Assembly (NCBI GenBank): GCA_035529895.1
Contig: DATKVV010000014.1
Coordinates: 62,001 to 126,000, forward strand
Source of the DNA: JAUWKC01 sp035529895
Lineage (GTDB): Bacteria; Planctomycetota; Phycisphaerae; Sedimentisphaerales; Anaerobacaceae
DNA length: 64,000 bases
Direction: 5' to 3'
The position numbers and the translations under genes were made by a program. Below, one piece after another: positions 32,886 through 40,899 of this stretch. The stretch's first letter is position 1. Each line of letters begins with the position of its first letter. The notes below the pieces were generated by a model. It had not been told where the DNA came from. It saw nothing but the letters and a program-made list of their open reading frames with translations, and ran no database searches.

Positions 32886-34040
32886 TTAGCCTCGTGAGAA
32901 TCGCTTAGCAAGGCAAACCACGAAAAGCGCCATCAGGCAGCCGCCGGCCAGCGCTTCGACCATCGCCACCTTGCGACAAAATCCCTCGGGAGCCGGGTAT
33001 AAATCACCGTAGCCAAGCGTCGTAAAGGTTATCGTGCTGAAGTACAAACCCTGGAAAAACGATGAATCAGTCTGCCCGCCCCTGTAGACAAGCGAGCCGG
33101 GAACCCAATAGAGAACGGCGCAAAAAACAATAATCAACGCACTGGCCATTAGCACTCTGATGGGCCTCTCCCCGTAACCGAAAAGCAGTCTGCCAAATAC
33201 GAGTTCCGGCAGCAGCCGCAGCCCCAAGAGCAATCGCGCTGCTTTTTTTGCCGGCGGTATAGTATCATACGCCGGGCCCCACAGTTTCTGCCATAGTCCG
33301 GCACATCGCTCATTATAAAAGCATTCACCTGCCAGATGATAATATCCAGCCTCCTGCGCGGACTGCTTGACGAAGCGCCAGAAGCTTTCATCCTCGCCGA
33401 AAAGGCGCCTGCCGAAGAAAACCGAATCATAGACGGGAACCGCCCTGCTTGAGGAGTAAACACCGCCGAAATCGGTCGGCCCGAAGAATTTCGCCTCTGA
33501 AAAGTTAGCGCCCTTTGCGAAATGGGTATTGGCGAACCTGGCGGAATCTTTGAAGACCGTGCTCCCAAGAAGACAGTAGCCATTAAAAACTGCCGTTCTG
33601 AACTTCGCGTCTTTGTGGAAGGTGCTGTTCTTGAATGTCACAATGCCGCCGAATGTGCAGCCGTCGAATCCCGCATTGCCGTGGAATACCGCGTTCCTGA
33701 ATCGCGTCTGGGCCTTGAATACCGAACTGTTGAAAATCACGTCGCTTTTGAACCGCACAGAGATGCTGTCCGGCTCCGACCACGGACCCGAAAAGACAAC
33801 GTTTTCCTCGAACACACACTTGTCAAAAACTATCGACTGCAAGAGCGTCAAAGTTTCGCAGGTCTGATTGCGCTCCAACGAGAGGCCCGCGGCGTGAAAC
33901 TTTTCGGCAGGGTCAAACAAACGGTTTATGTCGAGTACACCTGTGACCGCGCACTGACTTAGCTGGATATCATCGCCATCGGCAAGAGCCTGAAGTAATT
34001 CGCTCGCGGATACGCTCTGTTTTTCTCTCTGAAAAGCCAT
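32886..34040 (-). CDS. Pentapeptide-repeat protein fused to a two-helix ion channel
   Basis: 384 residues. The N-terminal half (about 60-215) is a run of pentapeptide-like repeats with Phe at the centre: VIFNSSVFKAQTRFRNAVFH, GCTFGGIVTF, KFRTAVFNG, ANFSEAKFFG, expected to form a right-handed beta-helix. The C-terminal ~95 residues form an Ion_trans_2-type pore: a first membrane helix (MASALIIVFCAVLYWV), a pore loop with TLGYGD at ~341-346 (the potassium selectivity filter), and a second helix. Family knowledge: TxGYGD channels are usually potassium-selective tetramers. The beta-helix is probably cytoplasmic and might gate the pore. Confidence 0.88.
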   Translation of the reverse strand: MAFQREKQSVSASELLQALADGDDIQLSQCAVTGVLDINRLFDPAEKFHAAGLSLERNQTCETLTLLQSIVFDKCVFEENVVFSGPWSEPDSISVRFKSDVIFNSSVFKAQTRFRNAVFHGNAGFDGCTFGGIVTFKNSTFHKDAKFRTAVFNGYCLLGSTVFKDSARFANTHFAKGANFSEAKFFGPTDFGGVYSSSRAVPVYDSVFFGRRLFGEDESFWRFVKQSAQEAGYYHLAGECFYNERCAGLWQKLWGPAYDTIPPAKKAARLLLGLRLLPELVFGRLLFGYGERPIRVLMASALIIVFCAVLYWVPGSLVYRGGQTDSSFFQGLYFSTITFTTLGYGDLYPAPEGFCRKVAMVEALAGGCLMALFVVCLAKRFSRG

Positions 34041-34156
34041 TGCAAAAACGGCGTATGTGACCGACCAAAAGCTACCACTCGAGAGTCATAAAACGCAACG
34101 GGCAAATTATAAACGGTAATGGTCGGTCTGAAAAGCCCCAGGTGAAAAAGTGCTGC

Positions 34157-34747
34157 CTATTTCTCCTTTAGCATCTCATCGGTCATCATACGCACGCTGT
34201 CATCCTCAAGCAGCTCGCCGGTTTCCTTGTTCCACCGGCGGGTACGGTAGCTCAGGCGGTGGCTGCCGTGGCAGTCCGTGCAGTATTTTTTTTCAGTGGC
34301 GGTTCCCTCAAAAATAGGCCCGTGCGACGGTGTGTCGATTGCATCCTTCGGGTGACAGGCCATACAGGACGAGTTAATTTTTGCCAGGGGGTACATTATA
34401 TCGGGCGGCGTGATGTTATCTTCGTCACTACAGTGGGCATCACAGGCGCCGTGGCACTTTTGGCACCCAATATTGGCGCGAGCGTGCACGGTTGCCAGTT
34501 CCTCGTCCGAATAGTTCAAATGGCAGACGTGGCAGCGGCTGTTATCGGCTACGGGGCCTTCCACCGGAGCAGGCTCCTGTTTGGCGTTACTATCATCGAG
34601 AAGCAGCAGAGGCTCCTCAATCGCGCTTGCCGGCTCCTCGCTGGCTTGAGGTTTCTGCTGATTCCGGTCCTTTTGCTTGCAGCTTATCGCCGCAACAGCC
34701 ACGGCCGCTGCCGCAAGTATCAAGAAACAGTTTCTCAAATATCGCAC
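34157..34747 (-). CDS. Tetrahaem c-type cytochrome lipoprotein
   Basis: 196 residues from a GTG at 34747 that follows AAGGGG; longer forms upstream have no signal. Lipobox AISC (Cys23), then a Gln/Glu/Pro-rich linker and four CxxCH haem-binding sites at 72-76, 95-99, 128-132 and 156-160. Extra His residues could serve as distal ligands. Tetrahaem lipoproteins of this kind carry electrons in the periplasm, for example in anaerobic respiration. No partner oxidoreductase is adjacent. Confidence 0.88.
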   Translation of the reverse strand: MRYLRNCFLILAAAAVAVAAISCKQKDRNQQKPQASEEPASAIEEPLLLLDDSNAKQEPAPVEGPVADNSRCHVCHLNYSDEELATVHARANIGCQKCHGACDAHCSDEDNITPPDIMYPLAKINSSCMACHPKDAIDTPSHGPIFEGTATEKKYCTDCHGSHRLSYRTRRWNKETGELLEDDSVRMMTDEMLKEK

Positions 34748-35028
34748 GTAAACACCCCTTGTCAATTCGGCTTTCTGCTTAAACCTGTGCTCTTTGCCGG
34801 GCCCGGATTTCTGAAGATATTTTCCGTTGCCTGAAGGCCGGGACCTTGCTTCCGGCGCTGCTCCAGACTCTGTACGAAAACACCTATTCAGAGTTTTCGA
34901 ATATGGTACTTTTGGCAACACTGTTGTCAACAGCTTTCTCAAACACCCGCGGGATAGCAAGCAAACATCGTGTGCCCCTGGCAAGGATTAGAGCGATGGT
35001 CGAGGATTGCCTAAGAAGCCTGCCGGAC

Positions 35029-36321
35029 TCAGGCTTTCGCGTATAACGCGATTTTGTTTGCCCCATCCACCACAGTGATTCTGGTCTGCGGGTCTTCAGC
35101 AAGCCAGTCGTCCACAACTTTCTGCGGCTCGTGTACGGGGTGCAGGTGCGCCGCGGTGATAAGGTCATCAGGTATCTGGGTATGCATCCAGATTCTTCGC
35201 AGCCGTCGTATCATCTGGGCAAACTTGTACGGCTTGTGGCTGTAGAGATTGTATTCGCTCTCAATTGACTTAAGTATGTGGTCAACTGGAGCGGTTAACA
35301 GATTGTAGAAGTGTTCCATTGTGCGTTCTTCGCCGACGCCGTCGGGACAGGCAGCCAAAAACAGTACCTCCCCGCCATCGGCAACAGCGTTTTTTGTCAG
35401 CTCAAGGGCCCGCTGGGCGATGTAGAGCGTTACGTCATTGGGCAGTCCGCCGGGCGAGACAATCAGTCGGGAGACGGGCCTTACGGTATGAGTGTTTCTT
35501 TCATCGATTTTGTCAAACGCCTCTCCGGCGACGCGTTCAATCGCTCCAAAGCGGGCCCACTGTATTGTTCCGGCGGTGCTAATTGTTGCGAGGGTATAGA
35601 CGGGCCGACCCTTTACGACCATTTGCATTGCTTCGAGCTGGTCACGGGCGACGGGATTATTTGTTCGGTTGGCGTTGGCGTGCCAGGGATGCAGCCCGAA
35701 GGTCGAATTGCTGTCGAGGGCCAGACTGTGATTGTGCTCGGCCGTTTCAAAGGCGCATATCCCGGGGACAAAATTCTTTATCGGGTTCGAGTATCCCGCA
35801 AAATAGTGGGTCTTCATATCCGATAGGGCCAGGAAAACATCGGCATCGTCGGCTTTGGCATTAAACATAACCTCTGTGCCACGTGATGTCCGACCCGCCC
35901 TTAAGAAGCCGTCCTGCTGACAATCGTGGGCATGTATCGCAAAATTTTCCAGCCCCGCTATTCGGGCGGCCTTTTGGATTTGGCGGGCGATTTTAGTGTT
36001 TGCCGGCGTGTCAGGGTCGTGGGTTCCGGTGCAGATAAGGAATTGGACGCGGGAGCTTTTCCGCATGAGCTTCAGAACCGGCGCCAGCAACAGCTCATCA
36101 AGCGCCGCTTCGCGGGTTCCGTCTTCAGTGAGCACGCAGAGGCTCCTGCCGGCAATCTCCCTTCTGAAGCTGTCTGTTTGCGCGTCCGAAAGGGCTTGCT
36201 GCAGGACTGCCATATTGTCCGCTTTTGCCTCATCCCGCCAGGGATATATGATTTCCTCAATGTTCTCTTGCGGAATCTGCAAAGACACTGTGCCTTTGCC
36301 GTAGTGAAGGTCGATTTTCAT
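35029..36321 (-). CDS. Nickel-dependent lactate racemase family protein (LarA-like, DUF2088)
   Basis: LarA racemises lactate using a nickel-pincer nucleotide bound covalently to a lysine. In this 430-residue protein the family features are visible: GTHDPD (first His), the HDC segment (second His), KTHYFAGYSNPIKNFVPGICAFET with the candidate cofactor-binding Lys and the following EHNH. LarA relatives act on other 2-hydroxyacids, so the substrate is open. LarB, LarC and LarE, which make the cofactor, are not in the window. The start is taken at the ATG at 36321; a TTG four codons earlier is possible. A -10 box TATAAT is seen at 36371-36366 with a weak -35. Confidence 0.85.
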   Translation of the reverse strand: MKIDLHYGKGTVSLQIPQENIEEIIYPWRDEAKADNMAVLQQALSDAQTDSFRREIAGRSLCVLTEDGTREAALDELLLAPVLKLMRKSSRVQFLICTGTHDPDTPANTKIARQIQKAARIAGLENFAIHAHDCQQDGFLRAGRTSRGTEVMFNAKADDADVFLALSDMKTHYFAGYSNPIKNFVPGICAFETAEHNHSLALDSNSTFGLHPWHANANRTNNPVARDQLEAMQMVVKGRPVYTLATISTAGTIQWARFGAIERVAGEAFDKIDERNTHTVRPVSRLIVSPGGLPNDVTLYIAQRALELTKNAVADGGEVLFLAACPDGVGEERTMEHFYNLLTAPVDHILKSIESEYNLYSHKPYKFAQMIRRLRRIWMHTQIPDDLITAAHLHPVHEPQKVVDDWLAEDPQTRITVVDGANKIALYAKA

Positions 36322-36451
36322 ATCAATAAGCAACCCCTAAGCACTAAATACCCCTTCTGAAAGTAATTATACACGAGTTTTGGGTCATAAAGCAATCGAA
36401 AGCAATATCGGATATGGAACGGGGGGAGATTAGCAAAGCCACTGAGTCAGC

Positions 36452-38137
36452 TCAGCCACCGGACTTAATTAAGAAAAGTGCGATGCCGAGGATGGCGGCC
36501 ACGCAGAGCCAGGCGATGAGGAAGCCGAGTGTATCGACCCTGCCGGGTGTGAGCAGTTCGAGGTCGCGCCATTTGGTCAGTCTGTGCCGGTCGAACCTGT
36601 GGGGATTTTCTATGGAGTTCTGAACATTTTTTTGGTCCTGCTGACGGTCGACAGTAACCGGCGTGTGAACCCGGGCGTAGAAGGCATCGAGCTTTTCCTG
36701 TTTTTCGCGCGGGCTGAGCAGGCTGCCAAGAACCATCAAAACAAAACTGGTCGGTAGATAAACGGCTATCAGCTCAGCGTGTGAGTCAATTCGCAGCAAA
36801 AACTCCGGCATGTGAACCTGGAACTTGGGGATCGGCATCAACATCCTGAAGAAGATATAAACTGCCATTGTTCCGATGACGCTGAGCCACACGCCCCTGC
36901 TTGTGGCGCGGCGCCAGAGCATACCGAGCCAGAAGGAGGCCCCCCAGAAGGCGGGCAGGTCCCAAACCACTTTGAGGTTTTCGAAGATACTGGGAAACAA
37001 AAACGCCGCTGCAACTCCGCCCACAACCACAAGTATGCCGACAAGCCGGCCCACCCAAAGATAATGTCCTTCGCTGCGGTCCGGCCTGATGTGCCGGTAG
37101 AGGTTACGGGTGAACACGGCGGAGGCATCGACCATAAAAGAATCACAGGAAGACATAACGGTGGCCATCATGGCGACAATCATCAGGCCGACACAGCCGG
37201 TGGGCAGGAGGTGCTTTACGGCGTAGCCAAAGACCCGGTCGGGATTGTCGATAACGCCGGCATAGAGGGCGATGCACATTACGCCGACAAAGGTCCAGCC
37301 GATGGTACAGAGGCGCTTGACGAAGCAGCCGTAGCAATAGCCGAACCGTCCTTCATACTCGGTTTTGCCCGAGCCGATGACCTCCATGTGGTGGGGCTGG
37401 GCGACGATTCCTGAGAGTGCGGCGAACGTCACCATTACGACGTAAAAGACAGTGAAGCCGGCAGGTGAGGTGAGGCTGAAGTAAGCGGCGTCGATTTTGT
37501 CGTGGAGGGCCGCAAAGCCGCCGATTTCGTGCAGGCCAAACGGAATCAACAGAAAAGACAAGACGATAATCAGCAGGCCCTGGACAAAGTCGGTGATGAT
37601 AACGGCGCGGAGTCCGCCCGCCGAGCCATAAACGGCCACCAGGAAGGCCATAATGATTACGATGGTCTCGGCGCTGAGTCGGCCGCCGGAGATGGCTGCG
37701 ACGGTTTCGGAAGTAGCTTTGAGGCCGAGGCTGACGTAGACTATGAAGAAGACGAGGCTGAAGATGGTGTAGAAGATGCTGAGCGACCGGCTGAATCGCA
37801 TCTCGTACATATCGCCGATAGTCACGCAGCGCAGGCGCCGGTACCACGGGGCAAAGAGCCAGTAAAAAGGCGTGATAAAGAGGTAGAGCCATTGTGTCCA
37901 TATTCCGGAAAAGCCGCCTTTGAAGGAATTTGAGGCAACGGCGACGGGCATTTCGCTGCTGGTGCCGGTGCCGAAGGCGTGCATCATGAGCAGTGCTTTG
38001 CCGAAGCGCCAGTTGCCGATAAAGAAATCGGTGGTGTTTTTCACCCAGCGAACCATCCAGACTCCGAGCAAAGAAATGCCGGCGAGGTAGACGACTACCA
38101 CCAGAAAATCCAGAAGATTGATTCCAAAGACAGTCAT
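36452..38137 (-). CDS. Sodium:solute symporter (SSS family)
   Basis: 561 residues with about a dozen membrane helices, starting FGINLLDFLVVVVYLAGISLLGVW, followed by TTDFFIGNWRFGK and AVYGSAGGLRAVIITDFVQGLLI, the SSS signature region with the sodium site. The last ~100 residues contain a cytoplasmic stretch and one more helix. Many SSS members take up sugars, sialic acid or carboxylates. Its position, divergent from the GH95 operon with a shared control region, favours a sugar freed by those enzymes. Confidence 0.92.
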   Translation of the reverse strand: MTVFGINLLDFLVVVVYLAGISLLGVWMVRWVKNTTDFFIGNWRFGKALLMMHAFGTGTSSEMPVAVASNSFKGGFSGIWTQWLYLFITPFYWLFAPWYRRLRCVTIGDMYEMRFSRSLSIFYTIFSLVFFIVYVSLGLKATSETVAAISGGRLSAETIVIIMAFLVAVYGSAGGLRAVIITDFVQGLLIIVLSFLLIPFGLHEIGGFAALHDKIDAAYFSLTSPAGFTVFYVVMVTFAALSGIVAQPHHMEVIGSGKTEYEGRFGYCYGCFVKRLCTIGWTFVGVMCIALYAGVIDNPDRVFGYAVKHLLPTGCVGLMIVAMMATVMSSCDSFMVDASAVFTRNLYRHIRPDRSEGHYLWVGRLVGILVVVGGVAAAFLFPSIFENLKVVWDLPAFWGASFWLGMLWRRATSRGVWLSVIGTMAVYIFFRMLMPIPKFQVHMPEFLLRIDSHAELIAVYLPTSFVLMVLGSLLSPREKQEKLDAFYARVHTPVTVDRQQDQKNVQNSIENPHRFDRHRLTKWRDLELLTPGRVDTLGFLIAWLCVAAILGIALFLIKSGG

Positions 38138-38186
38138 AGGCTCAATTTCTCCAAATCTTTGTTGGGCTCAACTCAAATTTATGCGG

Positions 38187-38215
38187 AGAGATACCATTTC
38201 GAAAATGGTTTGTCA
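38187..38215 (-). promoter_or_regulatory. Symporter promoter with palindromic operator-like site
   Basis: Minus strand: -35 TTGACA (38215-38210), 17-base spacer, -10 TATCTC (38192-38187). A perfect 7+3+7 palindrome ACCATTT-CGA-AAATGGT (38192-38208) fills the spacer, the classical place for a repressor operator. Confidence 0.7.
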
Positions 38216-38284
38216 AACCGAATGCGTGAAGTAAGCGGGTGGGGAAGGGGACATACCAGCCGCTGAAGCATCAATGGAAACCTC

Positions 38285-38313
38285 TGGACAAGAAGCGGGG
38301 TCTTTCGGATAAT
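38285..38313 (+). promoter_or_regulatory. Promoter of the GH95-DUF5703 operon
   Basis: -35 TGGACA (38285-38290), 17-base spacer, -10 GATAAT (38308-38313), ~45 bases before the GH95 ATG. Confidence 0.55.
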
Positions 38314-38363
38314 GGCCGAAAAAAGATGAGAGCCAGGTGAAATCAGAGAAAGGAATTTTGGGC

Positions 38364-40841
38364 ATGAAAGAGCTTTGCAAGATGCTGACGGTGGCGGGGG
38401 CAATTCTGTTGTGCCTGCCGGCAACCGATAACTATGCGCGCCAAAGGGCAAATAAGCTTGGCGGCAGGAAGCATGAAATGATTTTTTCCCGGCTGGTCTC
38501 GAAACATGAGCCGGAGACGCAGGCGGCAGAGAAATGGGACCATGCAATGCCGACGGGTAACGGGCAAGTGGGGGCGCTGGTTTTCGGAAAGATTGAAAAT
38601 GAGACTATTGTTCTGAATCACGACTCACTGTTTCTGCGGACAAGAAAACCGACGCTTCCGGATATATCCGAGCATTTGCCCAAGGTGCGGAAGTTGGTTG
38701 CCGAGGGTCGATACGAAGAGGCGGCGCGGTATTATAAGGAAAATGTCAAGGCAGAGTACGATTATCAAGGCTCGGATTCCTACCATCCGGCGTTCGACGT
38801 GACCGTCGATATGCCTATGGCAGGGAAGATTACAGACGTTTACCGCGCGGTCAACTTCGAGACCGGTGAAGTAATAGTAAGCTGGAAGCATGAAGACATC
38901 ACTTACCGGCGCAAGGTATTTGTTTCGCGCGAAGACAGCGTAGTGGTCATAAGTATCGGCGCTTCGAAACCGGGGATGATCAACTGCAAGGTGGGCCTGC
39001 TGCCGACCGGTCTTAAGCGGGAGGAACTGGGAGCCGGCAGAAGTGTCCACGTGCCGAGGTTTCCGATAGGGCGCGTGGCCAAAATCAGGCTCGACAAAGT
39101 GCCGATTACCTTCAACCTATCGGCTGAGAATGATTGGCTCACGCTCGTGGGCAGGTACGACGGCGGCACCGAGTACCGCCTGGTGGGCGGCGGGGAGTAC
39201 GGAGGCTGCGCCCGCGTGATAGTCAGCGGTGGGAGTGCGAAAACATCTCAGTTGCAAGTGGGGGCTGAAAACGCCGACGAAGTGCTCGCAATAGTTAAAT
39301 TGTTTGCCAACAAGCAAAGCACGGATGCGCTTGAACGCATTCGCGAGGATATCAAAAACCTATCCGCCGACTATGACCAACTTCTCAAACGCCACGCGGC
39401 TGTGCATCGAGAATTGTTCATGCGGGTGGAGCTGGACTTAGGCGGACGAGAGAGAGACAGGAAACTTCCCAATATGAAACTGGTTAACGAGGCACAGTAC
39501 GGGCAGGCCTTGCATGCACTGTATGAGCGGATGTTTGATTTCGGCAGGTACGCTTTGATATGCAGCAGCGGGACGAAAGGGATGCCGGCAAACCTGCAGG
39601 GAATCTGGAACGGTGAATACGGCCCGCCCTGGGCGGCGGATTACCATGTGGACGTGAACATAGAAATGAATTATTGGCAGGCTTTGCCTGGTAATATGGC
39701 AGAGATACTACTGCCGTACATTGACTATTATGAATCGATGCTCGATGACTTTCGGGCCAATGCCCGCAACATTGCCGGGTGCCGGGGCATCCTGGCGGCG
39801 GGCTCGGGCACGACACACGGTCTGGCGGGTCTGGATTGGTGCTGCTGGACAGCCGGGGCCGGCTGGCTGGCGCAGCTTTTTTACGATTACTGGCTCTTTA
39901 CCGGCGACCGGGACTTTCTTGAGAAAAGAGCGGTGCCGTTTATGAGGGAGGTCGCCCTGTTCTATGAGGATTTCCTGGTGAAGGGCAAAGACGGACGCTA
40001 TGTTTTTATTCCATCTGTGTCCCCTGAGAACGTGCCCTCGAACAAAACGTCGCTGTACACAATAAACGCGACCATGGATATTGCGATTGCCCGAGAACTG
40101 CTAAACAACCTGTGTGAGGCCTGCGAAGTGCTGGGCATCGAAAAGGAAGGAGTGGCGCGATGGCGGCAGATGGTTACGAAGCTGCCGGCGTACATGCTGA
40201 ACGAAGACGGGGCTCTGAGGGAGTGGTGCCACCCTGACTTTGAGGACAATTACGAGCATCGGCACATGTCGCATATGTACCCGGTATATCCGGGGCTGGA
40301 AATTACGCGTGAGCACACGCCCAGGCTGTTTAAGGCCTGCCGGGCGGCGATGGGCAAAAAGATGAGCGAGTTCGAATACGCCTGCGTGTGGTCATATGTT
40401 TGGGCGGCTACGATCCTGGCCCGGCTGGAGCAGGGGGATGAGGCACTGGAGGCGCTGGAGGTAGTGGCACGCGGGTACACGCTGCCGAATCTGTTTACGA
40501 CGCTTTGGCTTTATAACTGGAAGGAGCCTATGTACCAGTTCGAGGCGGCCAGCGGGATACCGGCGGCGATGATGGAGATGCTGCTGTTTTCCGAGCCGGG
40601 GACAATCAAACTGCTGCCGGCCCTGCCGAAGGCCTGGCCCGAGGGCCATATCAAGGGGCTGCGGGCGCGGGGCAGGTTCGAGGTGGACATCTACTGGAGT
40701 GACGGCAGGCTTACCAAGACCATCATTCGCTCGCCGCTCGGTAATAGCGTCAAAGTTCGATACGGCAGCAAGGTGGTCGAGCTAAAAACCAAGTCGGGAA
40801 AGAGTTATGAATTCGACGGGAACCTGAAACGGCAGGGGTGA
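38364..40841 (+). CDS. GH95-family glycosidase, paralogue 1 (altered catalytic site)
   Basis: 825 residues from the ATG at 38364, which gives a better signal peptide than the GTG at 38337. GH95 enzymes are inverting alpha-L-fucosidases or alpha-L-galactosidases. Recognisable: WDHAMPTGNGQVGALVFG, the PSVSPENVP motif containing the general-acid Glu, and the HRHMSHMYPVYPG motif. Differences at other key positions: the NxN pair before EMNYW reads DVN, and the usual FQIDGN with the Asp partner reads YQFEAASG. The fold is clear but specificity or activity may differ. First gene of a four-gene operon. Confidence 0.85.
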   Translation: MKELCKMLTVAGAILLCLPATDNYARQRANKLGGRKHEMIFSRLVSKHEPETQAAEKWDHAMPTGNGQVGALVFGKIENETIVLNHDSLFLRTRKPTLPDISEHLPKVRKLVAEGRYEEAARYYKENVKAEYDYQGSDSYHPAFDVTVDMPMAGKITDVYRAVNFETGEVIVSWKHEDITYRRKVFVSREDSVVVISIGASKPGMINCKVGLLPTGLKREELGAGRSVHVPRFPIGRVAKIRLDKVPITFNLSAENDWLTLVGRYDGGTEYRLVGGGEYGGCARVIVSGGSAKTSQLQVGAENADEVLAIVKLFANKQSTDALERIREDIKNLSADYDQLLKRHAAVHRELFMRVELDLGGRERDRKLPNMKLVNEAQYGQALHALYERMFDFGRYALICSSGTKGMPANLQGIWNGEYGPPWAADYHVDVNIEMNYWQALPGNMAEILLPYIDYYESMLDDFRANARNIAGCRGILAAGSGTTHGLAGLDWCCWTAGAGWLAQLFYDYWLFTGDRDFLEKRAVPFMREVALFYEDFLVKGKDGRYVFIPSVSPENVPSNKTSLYTINATMDIAIARELLNNLCEACEVLGIEKEGVARWRQMVTKLPAYMLNEDGALREWCHPDFEDNYEHRHMSHMYPVYPGLEITREHTPRLFKACRAAMGKKMSEFEYACVWSYVWAATILARLEQGDEALEALEVVARGYTLPNLFTTLWLYNWKEPMYQFEAASGIPAAMMEMLLFSEPGTIKLLPALPKAWPEGHIKGLRARGRFEVDIYWSDGRLTKTIIRSPLGNSVKVRYGSKVVELKTKSGKSYEFDGNLKRQG

Positions 40842-40899
40842 CCGTATGGGATATGTTCGAAAGAGAGCTTCAGAATATGGGCTGTTCAAGGAGAGAAAG

